22,558 bases of DNA from Coptodactyla brooksi. Its lineage: Eukaryota; Arthropoda; Insecta; Coleoptera; Scarabaeidae. The stretch lies in assembly GCA_033557675.1 (NCBI GenBank), contig JAWQRM010000448.1, positions 1 through 22,558 of the forward strand, in the 5' to 3' direction. Under the pieces are notes generated by a model. The model did not search any database. It was not told the DNA's origin and saw nothing but the letters and a program-made list of their open reading frames with translations. Both the position numbers and the translations under genes were made by a program. Positions 1-9,059 of this stretch are shown here, one piece after another (position 1 is the stretch's first letter; the number at the start of each line of letters is the position of its first letter).

Positions 1-1439
1 AATTTACTTTTTTTTGTAATAAAATAGCAAAATGTGCCGAAAATGCTGTTTTTGATTCTGCACGTTTCATAAGGCACAGAAAGAAAATAATTGCACAGAA
101 CCGAAGAAAATATTTTCACACGTAAACTTGGCAATGTCAGCTGTCAGAATATATAATGCATATACGGTTTAGAATGAAGTTGGCCAGTTAAAATGCAACT
201 AACGTCTGTGCTGCGAAAGCAAAACTTTTTTCGCAGCACACTGTTCCACCTTTAGCAACTTTTAACAAGCGATAGCAAACTTTTTTCCAAAGTTTGTATT
301 TTACTTTGTATTTTTATTAGACTTTGTATTTTTATTTCTAAACGACATATTTTTCAAGCTGAGCTTTAAAAACGTAGAGTTTATCACAGAAATAACTAAA
401 AGTTAATAAATAATACGTTAAATATATCCAAAACGTATAAACAAAATTAAGAAAATATACAATTTATATAAATTGCCCAATTGCTACATTAAGACACCCT
501 AACTGCCACAAGTGAGAAAGTCAGAGGCATGACAAAATTAATTTATTGTTAAATAATAGGAAAATAATGTTAATTATAAGTTGCAGAAAAAATACTCAGT
601 TCACGAACGTCTGTGTTTGAAATGTGAAGATCTGGTTACTTTTTAGTCCCACACACAAAAATATTACAGTACTACCAAACTACGATAAACAAATTCTTAC
701 GAATGTTAATTAATTTGATTTAAATCAGGACTGAATTACAATGATGAATACGTTATACTGTACAAAGTTTTGGTGCATTTATTTCAACTTAAATAAATAA
801 ACTCTTTAAATACTTAATTTTAATTAATTAATTAATTTTAACCTTTCGAATACGGACACAACTTTAAACTAATCAAGTAACCGAAAGAACCTTTTGAAGA
901 GAATTTTAAACTAACCGCAAGTAACTGAAAGACCACATTATATGTGCACATGTAAATTTGTAGAAATGAAGGCATGTTCGGGGCAGAGTCACTGCACAAA
1001 TACGGAATAATATTGGATATTTCCATCAATAAAGATACATCATGAATAGTCTTGCCGATATCGGCAGGTAAATTTGTATGAAGATAGGCGGAAGTCGTTT
1101 TATAAGGGTGGTTGTAAATAACAAGTTTTCGTATATGGGAATTTCCTTATAGTCGATTTGGGGAACTTTGAAACTGTCCGCTACCTCAGGTGGTCATTAA
1201 CACAGGTTTTACTGTAGTTTAAACATTAAAATGGATTAGAAACGAAACCTACAGTGGGTACACGAAGTAAAAAGGTTTCGGATTACAGCTAAACCAGCAG
1301 AATATTGGAAACCTTGAATTTTTAAATAGGATTTTGATCCACGACCTCGTTCGTAACTCCAGAAGAATTACCCCCTTTTTCTGTACACAACAAAGGTATT
1401 AAAAATGAATAAACACAGGCTAACATAAAACAACCGATT
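1..1439. other. Gene-free AT-rich sequence
   Basis: I see no exon, RNA gene or recognisable transposon here. Short open frames are interrupted and have no splice context or known motifs. The only structured item is the hairpin at 207-240, listed separately. A short run of AATT units lies near 818-836. Confidence 0.6.
207..240. repeat. 12-bp perfect inverted repeat (hairpin)
   Basis: The arms TGTGCTGCGAAA (207-218) and TTTCGCAGCACA (229-240) are perfectly complementary around a 10-nt A/T-rich loop. The arms are GC-richer than the surroundings. It could be a MITE remnant or a chance structure. It is too short for a typical microRNA precursor. Confidence 0.55.
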
Positions 1440-1740
1440 CCTCGATAAAATATAGCTGTTGCGGCGAAAGAGGTCGTGTTTATTCATCATTGCCGCTGTT
1501 CCATCTTTTAAATATTTGATGTGGGGCTCATAATGGGGCCGGGCGGGGAACGGCGGAAGCCGTAAATCCCCAATTTGAAAGAAGCAGAACGACCGAGAAT
1601 GACGAACGGGTCGCGCGCTGGTGGGAAAACTAATAAATCAACCTCACTGCGGCTCAAAAGGCTTTCGAGACTTCGGCAAGCCACGCGGATTATTAAGTAA
1701 TCTTTATGGCGCATTAATATTAAAGTAGCGCCATCATACT
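1440..1740. other. GC/CpG-richer island, possible conserved non-coding element
   Basis: This stretch contrasts with its AT-rich flanks: it has many CpG dinucleotides and G/C runs around 1530-1620. It ends in homeodomain-type AT motifs such as TTTATGGCGCATTAA near 1704-1718. Open frames across it show no familiar domain and no convincing exon boundaries. I infer a regulatory element or CpG island rather than an exon. Confidence 0.35.
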
Positions 1741-2129
1741 TTATAATGACCAGAATACAACTTGTAGTAAAGGAACTTGTCCCAAACAAATGAATATTTT
1801 AACAAATTGGTGGATCGTTACTGAAGTTACTGCGAAGTGCAAACATTCTGCAACTACTCTTGAAGTTATCAGCACAAAAGGATTTTGATTCGACCATAGA
1901 TGGTTTGTTTCAGGAAAAAATCGTTTTCGATTTTTGCACACTTTAGCTTTACACTTGAAAGAAAAATCATTGTCCTGCTAAACTTGTTGAAGAAATTGTT
2001 CAAGGTTTTATTTTGTGACTTTAGCACAGTATTCTACATACTTGAGACTTCCAAATTAGGCCTGAAACATTTGATAACTTTGCTTTAAATAAATAAATGT
2101 CACAATTTTTTAATCATCATTATATTATT
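1741..2129. other. Unremarkable intergenic or intronic sequence
   Basis: It is AT-rich. Short frames on both strands have no recognisable motifs. I see nothing else. Confidence 0.5.
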
Positions 2130-2420
2130 TTATTTATATTTATTCTAAAGCGATAAATTACGAAATATCTTCAGCACGGCGTTGTTACGTCACGATTTAT
2201 CGAATCGTTTATTATTTTATCATTACCTCTGGGACAGCTCTGAAAATAGAGTGACATCAAAAATTACAACGCCCTGAAAACTCGTAACAGGATCAGGCTC
2301 GCGAGCGAAAATGAAAAAATAACTTTATAGGTGCCGCGCTCCCGCGAAGCCTTGGATTCGAATAAAGAATGAACATCCTGGCGCTGTGGAGCTGAGCGAA
2401 AATTTTTATCTCTATTTTTC
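2130..2420. other. GC/CpG-richer island with ATTTATCG-type motifs
   Basis: CpG-containing blocks (2175-2200, 2290-2400) are interspersed with homeodomain-like AT words such as CGATAAATTACG and TTTATTATTTTATCATTA. No open frame of useful length crosses it. It resembles the other islands in the window and may be regulatory. This rests on composition only. Confidence 0.3.
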
Positions 2421-2488
2421 TAATATATCGAGTTAATAAATAAGTTCGTTCGGTTTTTGCGAGTGTACCTATGACCTTTTGCCATCTT

Positions 2489-2523
2489 TTTTTGTGAATA
2501 AACTGATTGTTTATTCACAAAAA
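2489..2523. repeat. Perfect 15-bp inverted repeat
   Basis: The arm TTTTTGTGAATAAAC (2489-2503) is followed by the 5-nt loop TGATT and its exact complement (2509-2523). Two further G-T pairs could extend the base. It sits just left of a repeat-family fragment. It may be a transposon terminus or an RNA hairpin. Confidence 0.7.
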
Positions 2524-2540
2524 GGTTATGTGAAACCTTT

Positions 2541-2700
2541 CAGTAAACAAGCGGCGCCAACCATGACCCACCGAAAGGTGCTGAGGTAGCAGGTCAGTCA
2601 CCTCAATAGTTGATATATATGCCCTGTTAGGTTAACAATAGATATTCATGGTGTATTCAGTGATTATGTAGTCACAGAAGAAATAAAGAACCTTGTCCAA
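2541..2700 (-). mobile_element. Recurrent element, 3' module, minus sense
   Basis: It matches, on the minus strand, the 3' module also seen at 5739-5960, 9805-10080, 10700-11030, 11660-11885 and 12878-13210. Shared landmarks are the CAGTAAACAA end, the GGTGCTGAGG hairpin (2576-2603) and the GTTAGGTTAACAATAGAT block. Several substitutions show it is an old copy. The far edge is uncertain. Confidence 0.75.
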
Positions 2701-3024
2701 AGCATCAACCTGAACGAAAAGTCTTATATTTCAGTGCAATGTTCAACAAGTATGTAGTGACAACTGTGACTAACTAAGCAGTAAAGTTCATCCAGATATT
2801 AGCGGGTTACAAAAGTAAGAGATAAGTAATTAAAGTAACAACTAAAGAAACAAAGCATGCCAACAAAAATATAATTAAGCTAATGAAAGATACTGACTAG
2901 TAGCAAGTTTTAAGGCGTTTCTGTAATAGATTCTAGAACCAACAAACTGAAAAAAAGTATCACATTGCTTTAAAATTAAGGGCGTCGCGAATTGTTTTCA
3001 CTAGAAACCTACTCGTGAAGTTGT
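2701..3024. other. AT-rich filler between repeats
   Basis: There is no gene. It contains repeated short words (AGTAACAACTAAAG types) but no clear element boundary. Part of it may be the unrecognised remainder of the repeat to its left. Confidence 0.4.
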
Positions 3025-3090
3025 GACACTCAAAATTGGCGGAGGTGCCGGAAGCACCTGAACCTCCACCCGAACCACAAACACTAAACT
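3025..3090 (-). mobile_element. Repeat fragment shared with 20978-21057
   Basis: On the minus strand this reads a GTGGAGGT..GGCACCTCCGCCAATTT block followed by TTCACG. It aligns over roughly 65-85 bp with the plus strand at 20978-21057. In the distant copy it directly follows the exon module of the recurrent element, which suggests a related subfamily. Here it abuts the hammerhead-bearing segment. Confidence 0.65.
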
Positions 3091-3164
3091 AGAGTTGAAA
3101 TGAGTTGGCTTTGTAACAAAATAAAAACGAAGTCACCGCTACGCCAAATTATGAAAAACGGATG

Positions 3165-3205
3165 CTCGACGCACGTTTCGCTAACCAAGTTAGCATCATC
3201 AGGAG
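3165..3205 (-). ncRNA. Hammerhead ribozyme motif 1
   Basis: Read on the minus strand: stem I 5' CUC, core CUGAUGA (3196-3202), one extra U, stem II GCUAAC/GUUAGC (6 bp, loop UUG), core GAA (3177-3179), a minimal stem III ACG/CGU with a 2-nt loop, cleavage-site C at 3168, then GAG closing stem I. All invariant core nucleotides of the family are present. The single unpaired U after A9 departs from the canonical form. The very short stem III resembles Penelope/retrozyme hammerheads, some of which act as dimers. Activity is untested. Confidence 0.7.
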
Positions 3206-3259
3206 GGATGAAAAACTGAGCCTTGAGACTTAACCACACCAAGATTGTTCAAAATCTCA

Positions 3260-3306
3260 CTCCCGACATATGTTTCGGTTTATCTAATAAACCTTCGTCA
3301 GGAGAA
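3260..3306 (-). ncRNA. Hammerhead ribozyme motif 2
   Basis: Read on the minus strand: stem I 5' UUCUC, core CUGACGA (3295-3301), one extra A, stem II GGUUUA/UAAACC (6 bp, loop UUAGA), core GAA (3274-3276), stem III ACA/UGU with a 2-nt loop, cleavage-site C at 3265, then GGGAG pairing back to stem I with two G-U wobbles. Its architecture equals motif 1, including the extra base after the first core box, while the stem sequences differ completely. That is strong support for a real structure. Confidence 0.7.
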
Positions 3307-3382
3307 TGTGAATATGAATACTCCTAGGTTTTCCTGACTATTGAGTAGGCCATAGTAGACCATAGATTTTAGATAACACGAG

Positions 3383-3470
3383 CTTATATATTTAAATATT
3401 TTATTATACTTATATATTTAAATATATAATACTTTAAATATTAAATATAATATTTAGATTATATTTATCG
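3383..3470. repeat. AT-rich degenerate tandem sequence
   Basis: The word CTTATATATTTAAATAT occurs twice at a 27-bp offset (3383 and 3410) and is followed by further TTTAAATAT variants. This is low-complexity sequence at the edge of the Penelope-like fragment. Confidence 0.6.
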
Positions 3471-3545
3471 TTTGTATTGTAATGGTTTTATTTTTATACG
3501 TCTGAGACGTGAGTGTACGGTTGGGTGTTGCGGTTGTTGAATTAT

Positions 3546-3645
3546 CTTTATAGAGAAGCCTGCGTAAGTTGGATGTTTTTTTAGAGTTGGGGATGATGTC
3601 CTTTCGACATTGCGTCGGATATATCTGTAAAGATCGTCAATTTTG
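3546..3645 (+). mobile_element. Recurrent element, part of 5' module, plus sense
   Basis: GAGAAGCCTGCGTAAGTTGG and the downstream TGCGTCGGATATATCTG match, in order, the reverse complement of the 15470-15580 and 14110-14220 copies. It is a diverged sense-strand piece lying just before the RNase H relic. Confidence 0.55.
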
Positions 3646-3842
3646 TTGGACTGCTTTTCATCTGAAGGTCAGTGGAGATGCGATTGTGTTTCCCCCGTGG
3701 GGATTTCTTGTGTATTTTTCACCTAAGTGTCGTATTTTTACGATTTTTTCTTAGGGCCTTTACATTATCCGTACCTGGTGCCCTCTAGTGTCCATTTCTT
3801 TCATTTTTGGACAGCTTGGGATTCCTGGATTGCATTTCATTG
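3646..3842. other. Unassigned sequence between repeat fragments
   Basis: It is T-rich, with a small plus-strand open frame ending at 3754 that has no recognisable motif. It may be the upstream part of the retrotransposon behind the RNase H relic. I could not read reverse transcriptase motifs in it. Confidence 0.35.
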
Positions 3843-4302
3843 GTTTTAGTTACCAGAATACTTGGTAGATTTACAACAGTTTTTCAAGCAGAAATAATTG
3901 CAATTGTTGACTTTGCACTGTGTGAACAGATCAATAAAAATATACAGATAGCCAAGCGAGTTGTTAGCGCTTGATTCCAACCAATGTAGGTCTTGATTGG
4001 TCTGGAACTGTGGCAGAATCCTCGCAATTTTAGGGGAATCTAACTGGTCACAGTTAGTATTGGTACCAGGACACCAGGAAATTCCAGGCAACGAGCTAGC
4101 TGATTCACTTGCCAGGAAGGGATCTGAATCCAATCTGATTGGTCCAGAACCTTGCACAGGGGTTGCTTTTACTCAAGCAAAAGCAGCAGTCTCAACCTGG
4201 ACTGAGGGGAGAGTCCTGCAGCACTGGGTTGGAATAGCAGGACTTCGCCACGCAAAGGGGGTAATTACATTACTTTTCAATGCAAGGACCACACGACTAT
4301 AG
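3843..4302 (+). pseudogene. Decayed RNase H domain of a non-LTR (LINE) retrotransposon
   Basis: Two plus frames together encode a type I RNase H domain. The first (from 3843) gives LGRFTTVFQAEI with the family's catalytic Glu. After a frame change near 3955-3967 the second gives ALDSNQCRS, an in-frame TGA, then LVWNCGRIL, the hallmark VPGHQEIPGNELAD (His and the last catalytic Asp) and SLARKGS. The second catalytic Asp region (usually SDSQ) is damaged and the first Asp is not visible. Such domains sit C-terminal to reverse transcriptase in I, R1, LOA and related clades. No reverse transcriptase or endonuclease is present here. It is an inactive fragment of uncertain clade. Confidence 0.85.
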
Positions 4303-4488
4303 GATTGAAAAAACACCAGAAGAGAATAAACCTAGGAAAAACTTTTTTCGAATCAAACCACAACATATATTATTTAAACAAACAGTAATAAAGTACATAC
4401 AACAAGAAGATACAAAATAATAAAATAATTAACTGAAATAATATTATTCAACAAACAAAGTTGTTCTAAATTAGTATGAAGGCCAGGA
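4303..4488. other. AT-rich linker
   Basis: It has no coding or repeat signature that I can support. It may contain the degraded 3' tail of the LINE fragment. Confidence 0.4.
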
Positions 4489-4755
4489 ACGGTGCCTTCT
4501 AATAAAAGTAAACAAAGCAAATAGAGATCGCCTCGCACGCAAATCAACTCTACAACTCTCGCAATCAACGAGTTTGTGAGTACAGCAAAGTCTACTAATC
4601 AGAATGAGCTTCGTTCAAGAAAATGGCCACTTAGCAGGAAAATACACGCAACAACCCTCCTAATTCGTTTTACACTCACCTTCAGGTCGAAATCCAAACA
4701 GGAAATGGATGTTGCCAACCTAAGACGACACTGGTGGACAACAATAGGAAAGAAA
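4489..4755 (-). mobile_element. Recurrent element, 5' module with internal deletion, minus sense
   Basis: It shares CTCTCGCAATCAACGAG (near 4556-4572), CCTTCAGGTCGAAATC and the terminal GGAAATGGATGTTGCCAACC block with the 13880-14370 copy. Here the TATA-containing stretch is missing: the outer block joins directly to the CTTCAGGTCGAAATCC block. The latter reads CTGAAGGTGAGTG, a donor-like site, on the minus strand. Plus-strand open frames across this copy are incidental. Confidence 0.75.
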
Positions 4756-5149
4756 GGAAACAACGAGCTTACTACATCCAACCCAAGCCAACCCAACCAA
4801 GTCCAATCATCTGACATCTTTCTGAGCACATATTGGGAATACATCTCTCAACTACATTTGCATCTGACATCACCAGAAATAACGTTTCCGAATAATCTTG
4901 TTTAATCTAATGCTTGGGACACTATAGAGCTTTTCTTTGTCTAACAATAGTGCGAGTGAAGTTTCTTTTCAGTTATTGCTCAAGAGACTTGTAAACTAGC
5001 AGCAACCGACTCTTTTTTCTTTAATTATGGTCCGGAATACCCATTTGCGAAACTACTTGAAAACAAGTTCGAAACACTTCTCTTTATGTCAAAAACGTTT
5101 ATAGTCCGAAAACTCCATTTCCAACTATCTTAAACGATTCGAGACAAAA
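4756..5149. other. Gene-free sequence
   Basis: I see no exon, RNA or repeat here. Repeated words of the form CGAAAAC and AAACTTG occur without clear structure. Confidence 0.45.
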
Positions 5150-5560
5150 TCGATTAGAAAACTTGCTCCGGCAGTGAGCAACAACTCCGCAGGCGGAAGT
5201 TGAGGAGGGACTCAAAGGGAAAAATGTCCCCAGACCGTGTCTGGCGCGATTCCGTTTACCCTCGTCTTAATGCAGCACGGGACGCGGACGGCTTTGTTTC
5301 CTACATAAAACTGTAATTGCTTGAAATGCATTTACCGAATTAAAAGCCTCGAAACTGTTCTAACAGAAGGGTGGAGTGCCTGAGTTTCATTGATTTCCTC
5401 GTCGCTCAAACGACCGCGCTGAGCAAAAGGGCTCGATGCGGACGAGAAATTGTTAATTTAGTAATGCGCACCCTTTATTTGTACCGGGTTTCATCTTGCT
5501 GTGCTCCCCCTTGAAACTAACGAAATTATAGGGTTTCGCTTACTGCTATTTTATTGCATC
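5150..5560. other. GC/CpG-richer island, possible conserved non-coding element
   Basis: This block is unusually rich in CpG and balanced in composition compared with its flanks. It includes a short near-palindrome (CCAGACCGTGTCTGG around 5231-5245) and homeodomain-type AT words (GTTAATTTAGTAATGCGCA). No long open frame with splice boundaries spans it. I infer a regulatory element in the gene landscape, without comparative support. Confidence 0.35.
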
Positions 5561-5738
5561 CTCGAACAAAGGTTTTGTTACAGTCTTAAAATGGAAAGCT
5601 TTACAAGCATTTCGAGATATTAGACAAAGGGTTCAAAGTCATTTCGTTGTTTATATTCTATTTCTTTGTTTCTTTTCCTTATCAGAAGGTTAGGAGAACT
5701 TACACTGCACAGAAATATGATATACATTTCGAATGGGC

Positions 5739-5960
5739 TGAAATAAACTACTTTGTTTGGTTGGTCCTTTGGGGCGAAGTACTTTTATTGGTTTCGGAGA
5801 GGGATTGTACTAAGACTATGTTACACCAGTGTGCACCCGCATTTATCAATTCTGAACACAGTATGAAGCTATTATTAATCTATCGCTGCTTATATACTAA
5901 TTATTGAGGTGACTGAGCTGCTGCCTCAGCACCTTTCAGTGGGTCACAGTTAGCGAACAA
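5739..5960 (+). mobile_element. Recurrent element, 3' module, plus sense
   Basis: It begins at CTGAAATAAACTACTTTG (AATAAA at 5742-5747), continues through GCTGCTTATATACTAATTATTGAGGTGA and the hairpin at 5907-5934, and ends near CACAGTTAGCG. It matches the 3' modules at 9805, 10700, 11660 and 12878. It is truncated before the usual CTCGATCCACCAC end. Confidence 0.8.
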
Positions 5961-6029
5961 TCTAATTGAATCTAAAATATCATTCCTTTTTAACATCCTA
6001 ACTTAATACCTTGTCAAATTATCAATACT

Positions 6030-6085
6030 GAATTCTGAATGAATGCTGAATTCTGAATTATGAACAATCTATTCTTAACCTAACG
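6030..6085 (+). mobile_element. Recurrent element, GAATTCTGAAT segment, plus sense
   Basis: The repeated CTGAATTCTGAAT words followed by ATGAACAATCTATTCTTAACCTAACGG are the middle of the 3' module. This piece abuts an exon-module fragment in the opposite orientation, which points to nested insertion or rearrangement. Confidence 0.65.
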
Positions 6086-6350
6086 GCCAATTTTAACTTC
6101 TCGGACGTCAAACTCTGGATTACACAGGGAAAACCTGGGCACCGGCCCCGCACAGGGAAGAATGGGTAGGTACTACGGTAAACTAAGCGATGATAAGTGA
6201 GCGCCACGTTTTCGTACCAGAAGCCCCTGAATAAGTAATTCACCTATAATCGACGACGAAAACGAAACGTTTGCGCTGGACAAAGAAAATACCTCCTTTC
6301 AAGAGAACCAAGACAATATATATTAACAAAACAATATCAACACAAGGTGT
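6086..6350 (-). mobile_element. Recurrent element, exon module (second subfamily), minus sense
   Basis: On the minus strand it carries GATTATAG|GTG (acceptor-like) followed by TACGAAAACGTGGCGCTCAC, a GGGGCCGGTGCCCAGG block and TGTGTAATCCAGAG. It aligns closely with 8264-8470 and more distantly with 10440-10640 and 13310-13470. A 1-nt indel against the other subfamily changes the reading frame, so a shared protein is not supported across subfamilies. Confidence 0.75.
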
Positions 6351-7099
6351 AAGTACTGAATTGTTGTACTGATGGAAAAAATCATTGCACTGCCATATAT
6401 TTTATAAACAATATTTGATCTAAAAGGAATAGGGAGAATAACGTTTCTAAGGCGATCGATAATAAAAGTGGGACAGGTTTGCTATTTATATAAAATAGAA
6501 TGTGTTAGCAACGTAACTGCCGTTTATTCTTTTCATCGATATTTCAGGCGTGACAGATTCAGGTTATGTTTTCTTAAGGACAACAAACTTCCCAGATTCA
6601 GCGAGAATTCATTTCTCACTTAACGTCAGCGAAATTCTTGTCGTGTAGCTTTTAAGAAAGATATTAAAGAAGATAAATATTCGTATAAGTTAGCTTCTGA
6701 GTAGAAGTTCATCACACCCGGCTATGATGATGAATGATTTTGATTTTATCGGAAAATCCTCTATAACTGATTGAAAATTGTTGGTATCAATATGTTTTAA
6801 TGAAACTATAAATTCAGATATACGTCAACACAATTAATATTAAATTGTTATAAATCACCTATAGAATGATTAACTGATTAGTGTATCTACATTCCAGCAG
6901 GACGGTACAATAAATTCCGACATATGTTACCCAATAAAGACTGAAACCCTTTTATCAGTAATCCATCTTATGTTTTCAAAAAAAATGTGATAACGAAGGG
7001 TGTACAAGGGTGCTTCTTTTCCAGTAGATTCCAAATATTGGAATGTTAAAATATTAGCCAATTTCTCACATGCCTCCTACTATTAGATCGTAATTAGCT
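6351..7099. other. Gene-free AT-rich sequence
   Basis: I see no coding potential, RNA gene or clear repeat. The word ATCGATATTTCAGG near 6537-6550 resembles a splice acceptor, but no open exon follows it. Confidence 0.5.
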
Positions 7100-7620
7100 C
7101 CAGCTCATAACTTACTCCAGGTAGCAACAAGCTGCGTATCCCCAGACGCCAACATGCTGTAAGCAAACTCCAATCCGGTCTTTTCCAAACAAATTATTCA
7201 CGGTCGAAGTCTCGTAACCTGGTCCTGCGACGGCGTGCGGAATGTAAACGGCTCATTAAAGGGCGCTAGGTGTTTGCGGTCTGGCAACATCGAGCAATCC
7301 TAGAGCACACCACCAACATCACACGCCCTGCGTGTATCGTTAGCTTGTTCCTTGAAGCTACAGGATTCCGTCAGAATCGCCGCTCTTAGCCACCGTTATC
7401 TGTACTCGGCTACCTGCGCCACTTCCGGTTGGCCATGGACGTCTGGTAATTGCGCCAATTAATCTGCCCGATCTTCCCTGCGGGTCCGGTTCCTCAGGGA
7501 CCACCCGGACCGTAAACCAACTGAAGTTATGCGCTAACTTTCCTGAAGTTAATGTCCAAACACGGGTTTCGCGTGTGGAAGGGAAGGGAACGATGATCAT
7601 TATTATGGGCACGTGCACTT
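7100..7620. other. GC/CpG-richer island, possible conserved non-coding element
   Basis: It is the most GC-rich block in the left half. A minus-strand open frame of 86 codons (7358-7618) spans part of it but shows no known domain, no flanking splice sites and no OAF-like cysteines. Notable words are the ETS-type CCACTTCCGG (near 7420) and GGCGCAATTACC read on the minus strand. I favour a regulatory island. A rapidly evolving exon cannot be excluded. Confidence 0.35.
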
Positions 7621-8263
7621 GAAATGTGCTTGTGTGTTATGGAACTTTAACAGACTTCTTCATGCATTCGGTTACACGTTAGGTTATTTGGATAAGTTAG
7701 TACACGTTTCTATAAATAAATTACAAAATACATAGTTTATAACATAGCTACAGATTATTAGATAAGCTTAATTTCGTTTGTACGCAACAGTGATTTTGAT
7801 TTGATAGTGTTGCGCGCTCATTAAAACAAAAAGTACTTCAAGCTTTAATCTAGCAATACAAAACACATACGCGTGCTAATCTTTCTAGTCTTAACTTAAC
7901 TTGTTAACGTGTTAACTTACCGCAGGCGGCGGCGGGGTTATTTTGTTATGCTTAGCGCAAACTACCGCGCACAAAGTTACTGTCCAAACAAACACGGATC
8001 TGGAGTGTATTATATGCATATTATTGTGTGAAGTTGATCGCTGCTTTACGTAATATTATGAAGTTGGGCACATGTGCTGCTACACCGTCCCAGTTTAATA
8101 ATTTAATAGAATTAGTAACGCTGCAATCTGACGTAGTTGCTATATATATATATATATATATATATAGTAATTAATATTATACTTCGTGATCTACACCACT
8201 TCACTGCCTTAAATACGTATGTTTAGAATTGAAAAATGTGGTATTTATGGAAGGCTTATACAA
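7621..8263. other. Gene-free sequence with a (TA)n microsatellite
   Basis: It is AT-rich, with a small CpG cluster around 7918-7975. No exon or repeat-family piece is recognised apart from the microsatellite listed separately. Confidence 0.45.
8141..8166. repeat. (TA)13 microsatellite
   Basis: Thirteen uninterrupted TA dinucleotides. Such tracts are usually polymorphic in length. Confidence 0.95.
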
Positions 8264-8790
8264 GATTTGGATTACACAGGGAAAACTTGGGCACCAGCCC
8301 CGCTCAGAGAAGAAGGAGTAGGTACTAAGGTAAACTAAGCGATGATAAGTGAGCGCCACGTTTTCGTACCAGAAGAAACGAAACCTCTGCGATAGATAAA
8401 GAAAATGCTTCCCTCCAAGAGAACCAAGACAACATATATTAACAAAGCAATATCAACAAAAGGTATACAACAATCATAAACAAAAGTTGACAAAATAATT
8501 ACAGAAAATTTTCATTAATCTGACACGTAGATGTAAATTTTACCATTTCGCCAACAGATGCAGAAGAAGTGAAGTGGCTAATCCGCGAACAACGCATTTC
8601 GAACAGTCTTCCAAAGACTTCGGGAAAATTCCAACTTACATTGTCTTCTCTATCTAGAATTTCGACGGCAGCACCAGCCAAATCCACTCTCACGTGTCTG
8701 ACGTGAAAAAGAGGACTTCCAGGAAGGAAAACTGACTTTTATAGGAGAAAGAGGGGAACAACAACTACCATCCTACGTCAGCACTGACAG
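8264..8790 (-). mobile_element. Recurrent element, 5' plus exon modules (second subfamily), minus sense
   Basis: From high to low coordinate on the minus strand: TATAAAAG (8736-8743), the donor-like CACGTGAGAG (GTGAGA complement at 8688-8693), then an exon-module part matching 6086-6350 down to TGTGTAATCC near 8264. The segment around the acceptor is deleted relative to 6086-6350. TATA-to-donor spacing is about 43 nt, as in the other copies. Confidence 0.7.
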
Positions 8791-9059
8791 AAAATAACTT
8801 TCCCAACGAAAATACAGCCAAAAGGATGGACAAACAGAATGGCAAGAAAAATCACTTCAAACAAGACAAGTTTGAAAGAAATTCACAGCTAAAAGAAATT
8901 CACAGCTAATAATATCGCGATGGGGACACTCATAACAACCACTACAAGACTTGAAATCTTCATGTTATTTGTGATACCATTGATACTGTGTTTCCATTGA
9001 TACTACTCTAGACGCTAAGGAGCCTAAAAGAAAAACGTAAGTAAACAAGCTCTATATAC
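8791..9059. other. A-rich linker with a small tandem duplication
   Basis: AAAGAAATTCACAGCTA occurs twice in tandem (about 8874-8907), and CCATTGATACT occurs twice near 8977-9005. I see no gene. Confidence 0.5.

Larger units (their letters stand above)
3091..3350 (-). mobile_element. Probable Penelope-like (or retrozyme-like) element fragment
   Basis: The segment carries two hammerhead-type motifs 97 bp apart in the same orientation. That arrangement is known from the terminal (pseudo-LTR) regions of Penelope-like retroelements and from small hammerhead retrozymes. No reverse transcriptase or GIY-YIG coding remains nearby, so this is a terminal fragment or a non-autonomous copy. The class assignment rests on the ribozyme motifs and their spacing. 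Boundaries are approximate. Confidence 0.6.

Noticed and set aside
7358..7618. 86-codon minus frame, considered as another oaf exon
   Set aside because: It has no OAF motifs, no cysteine-rich pattern and no splice consensus at suitable positions. It is better explained as a GC-rich non-coding island.
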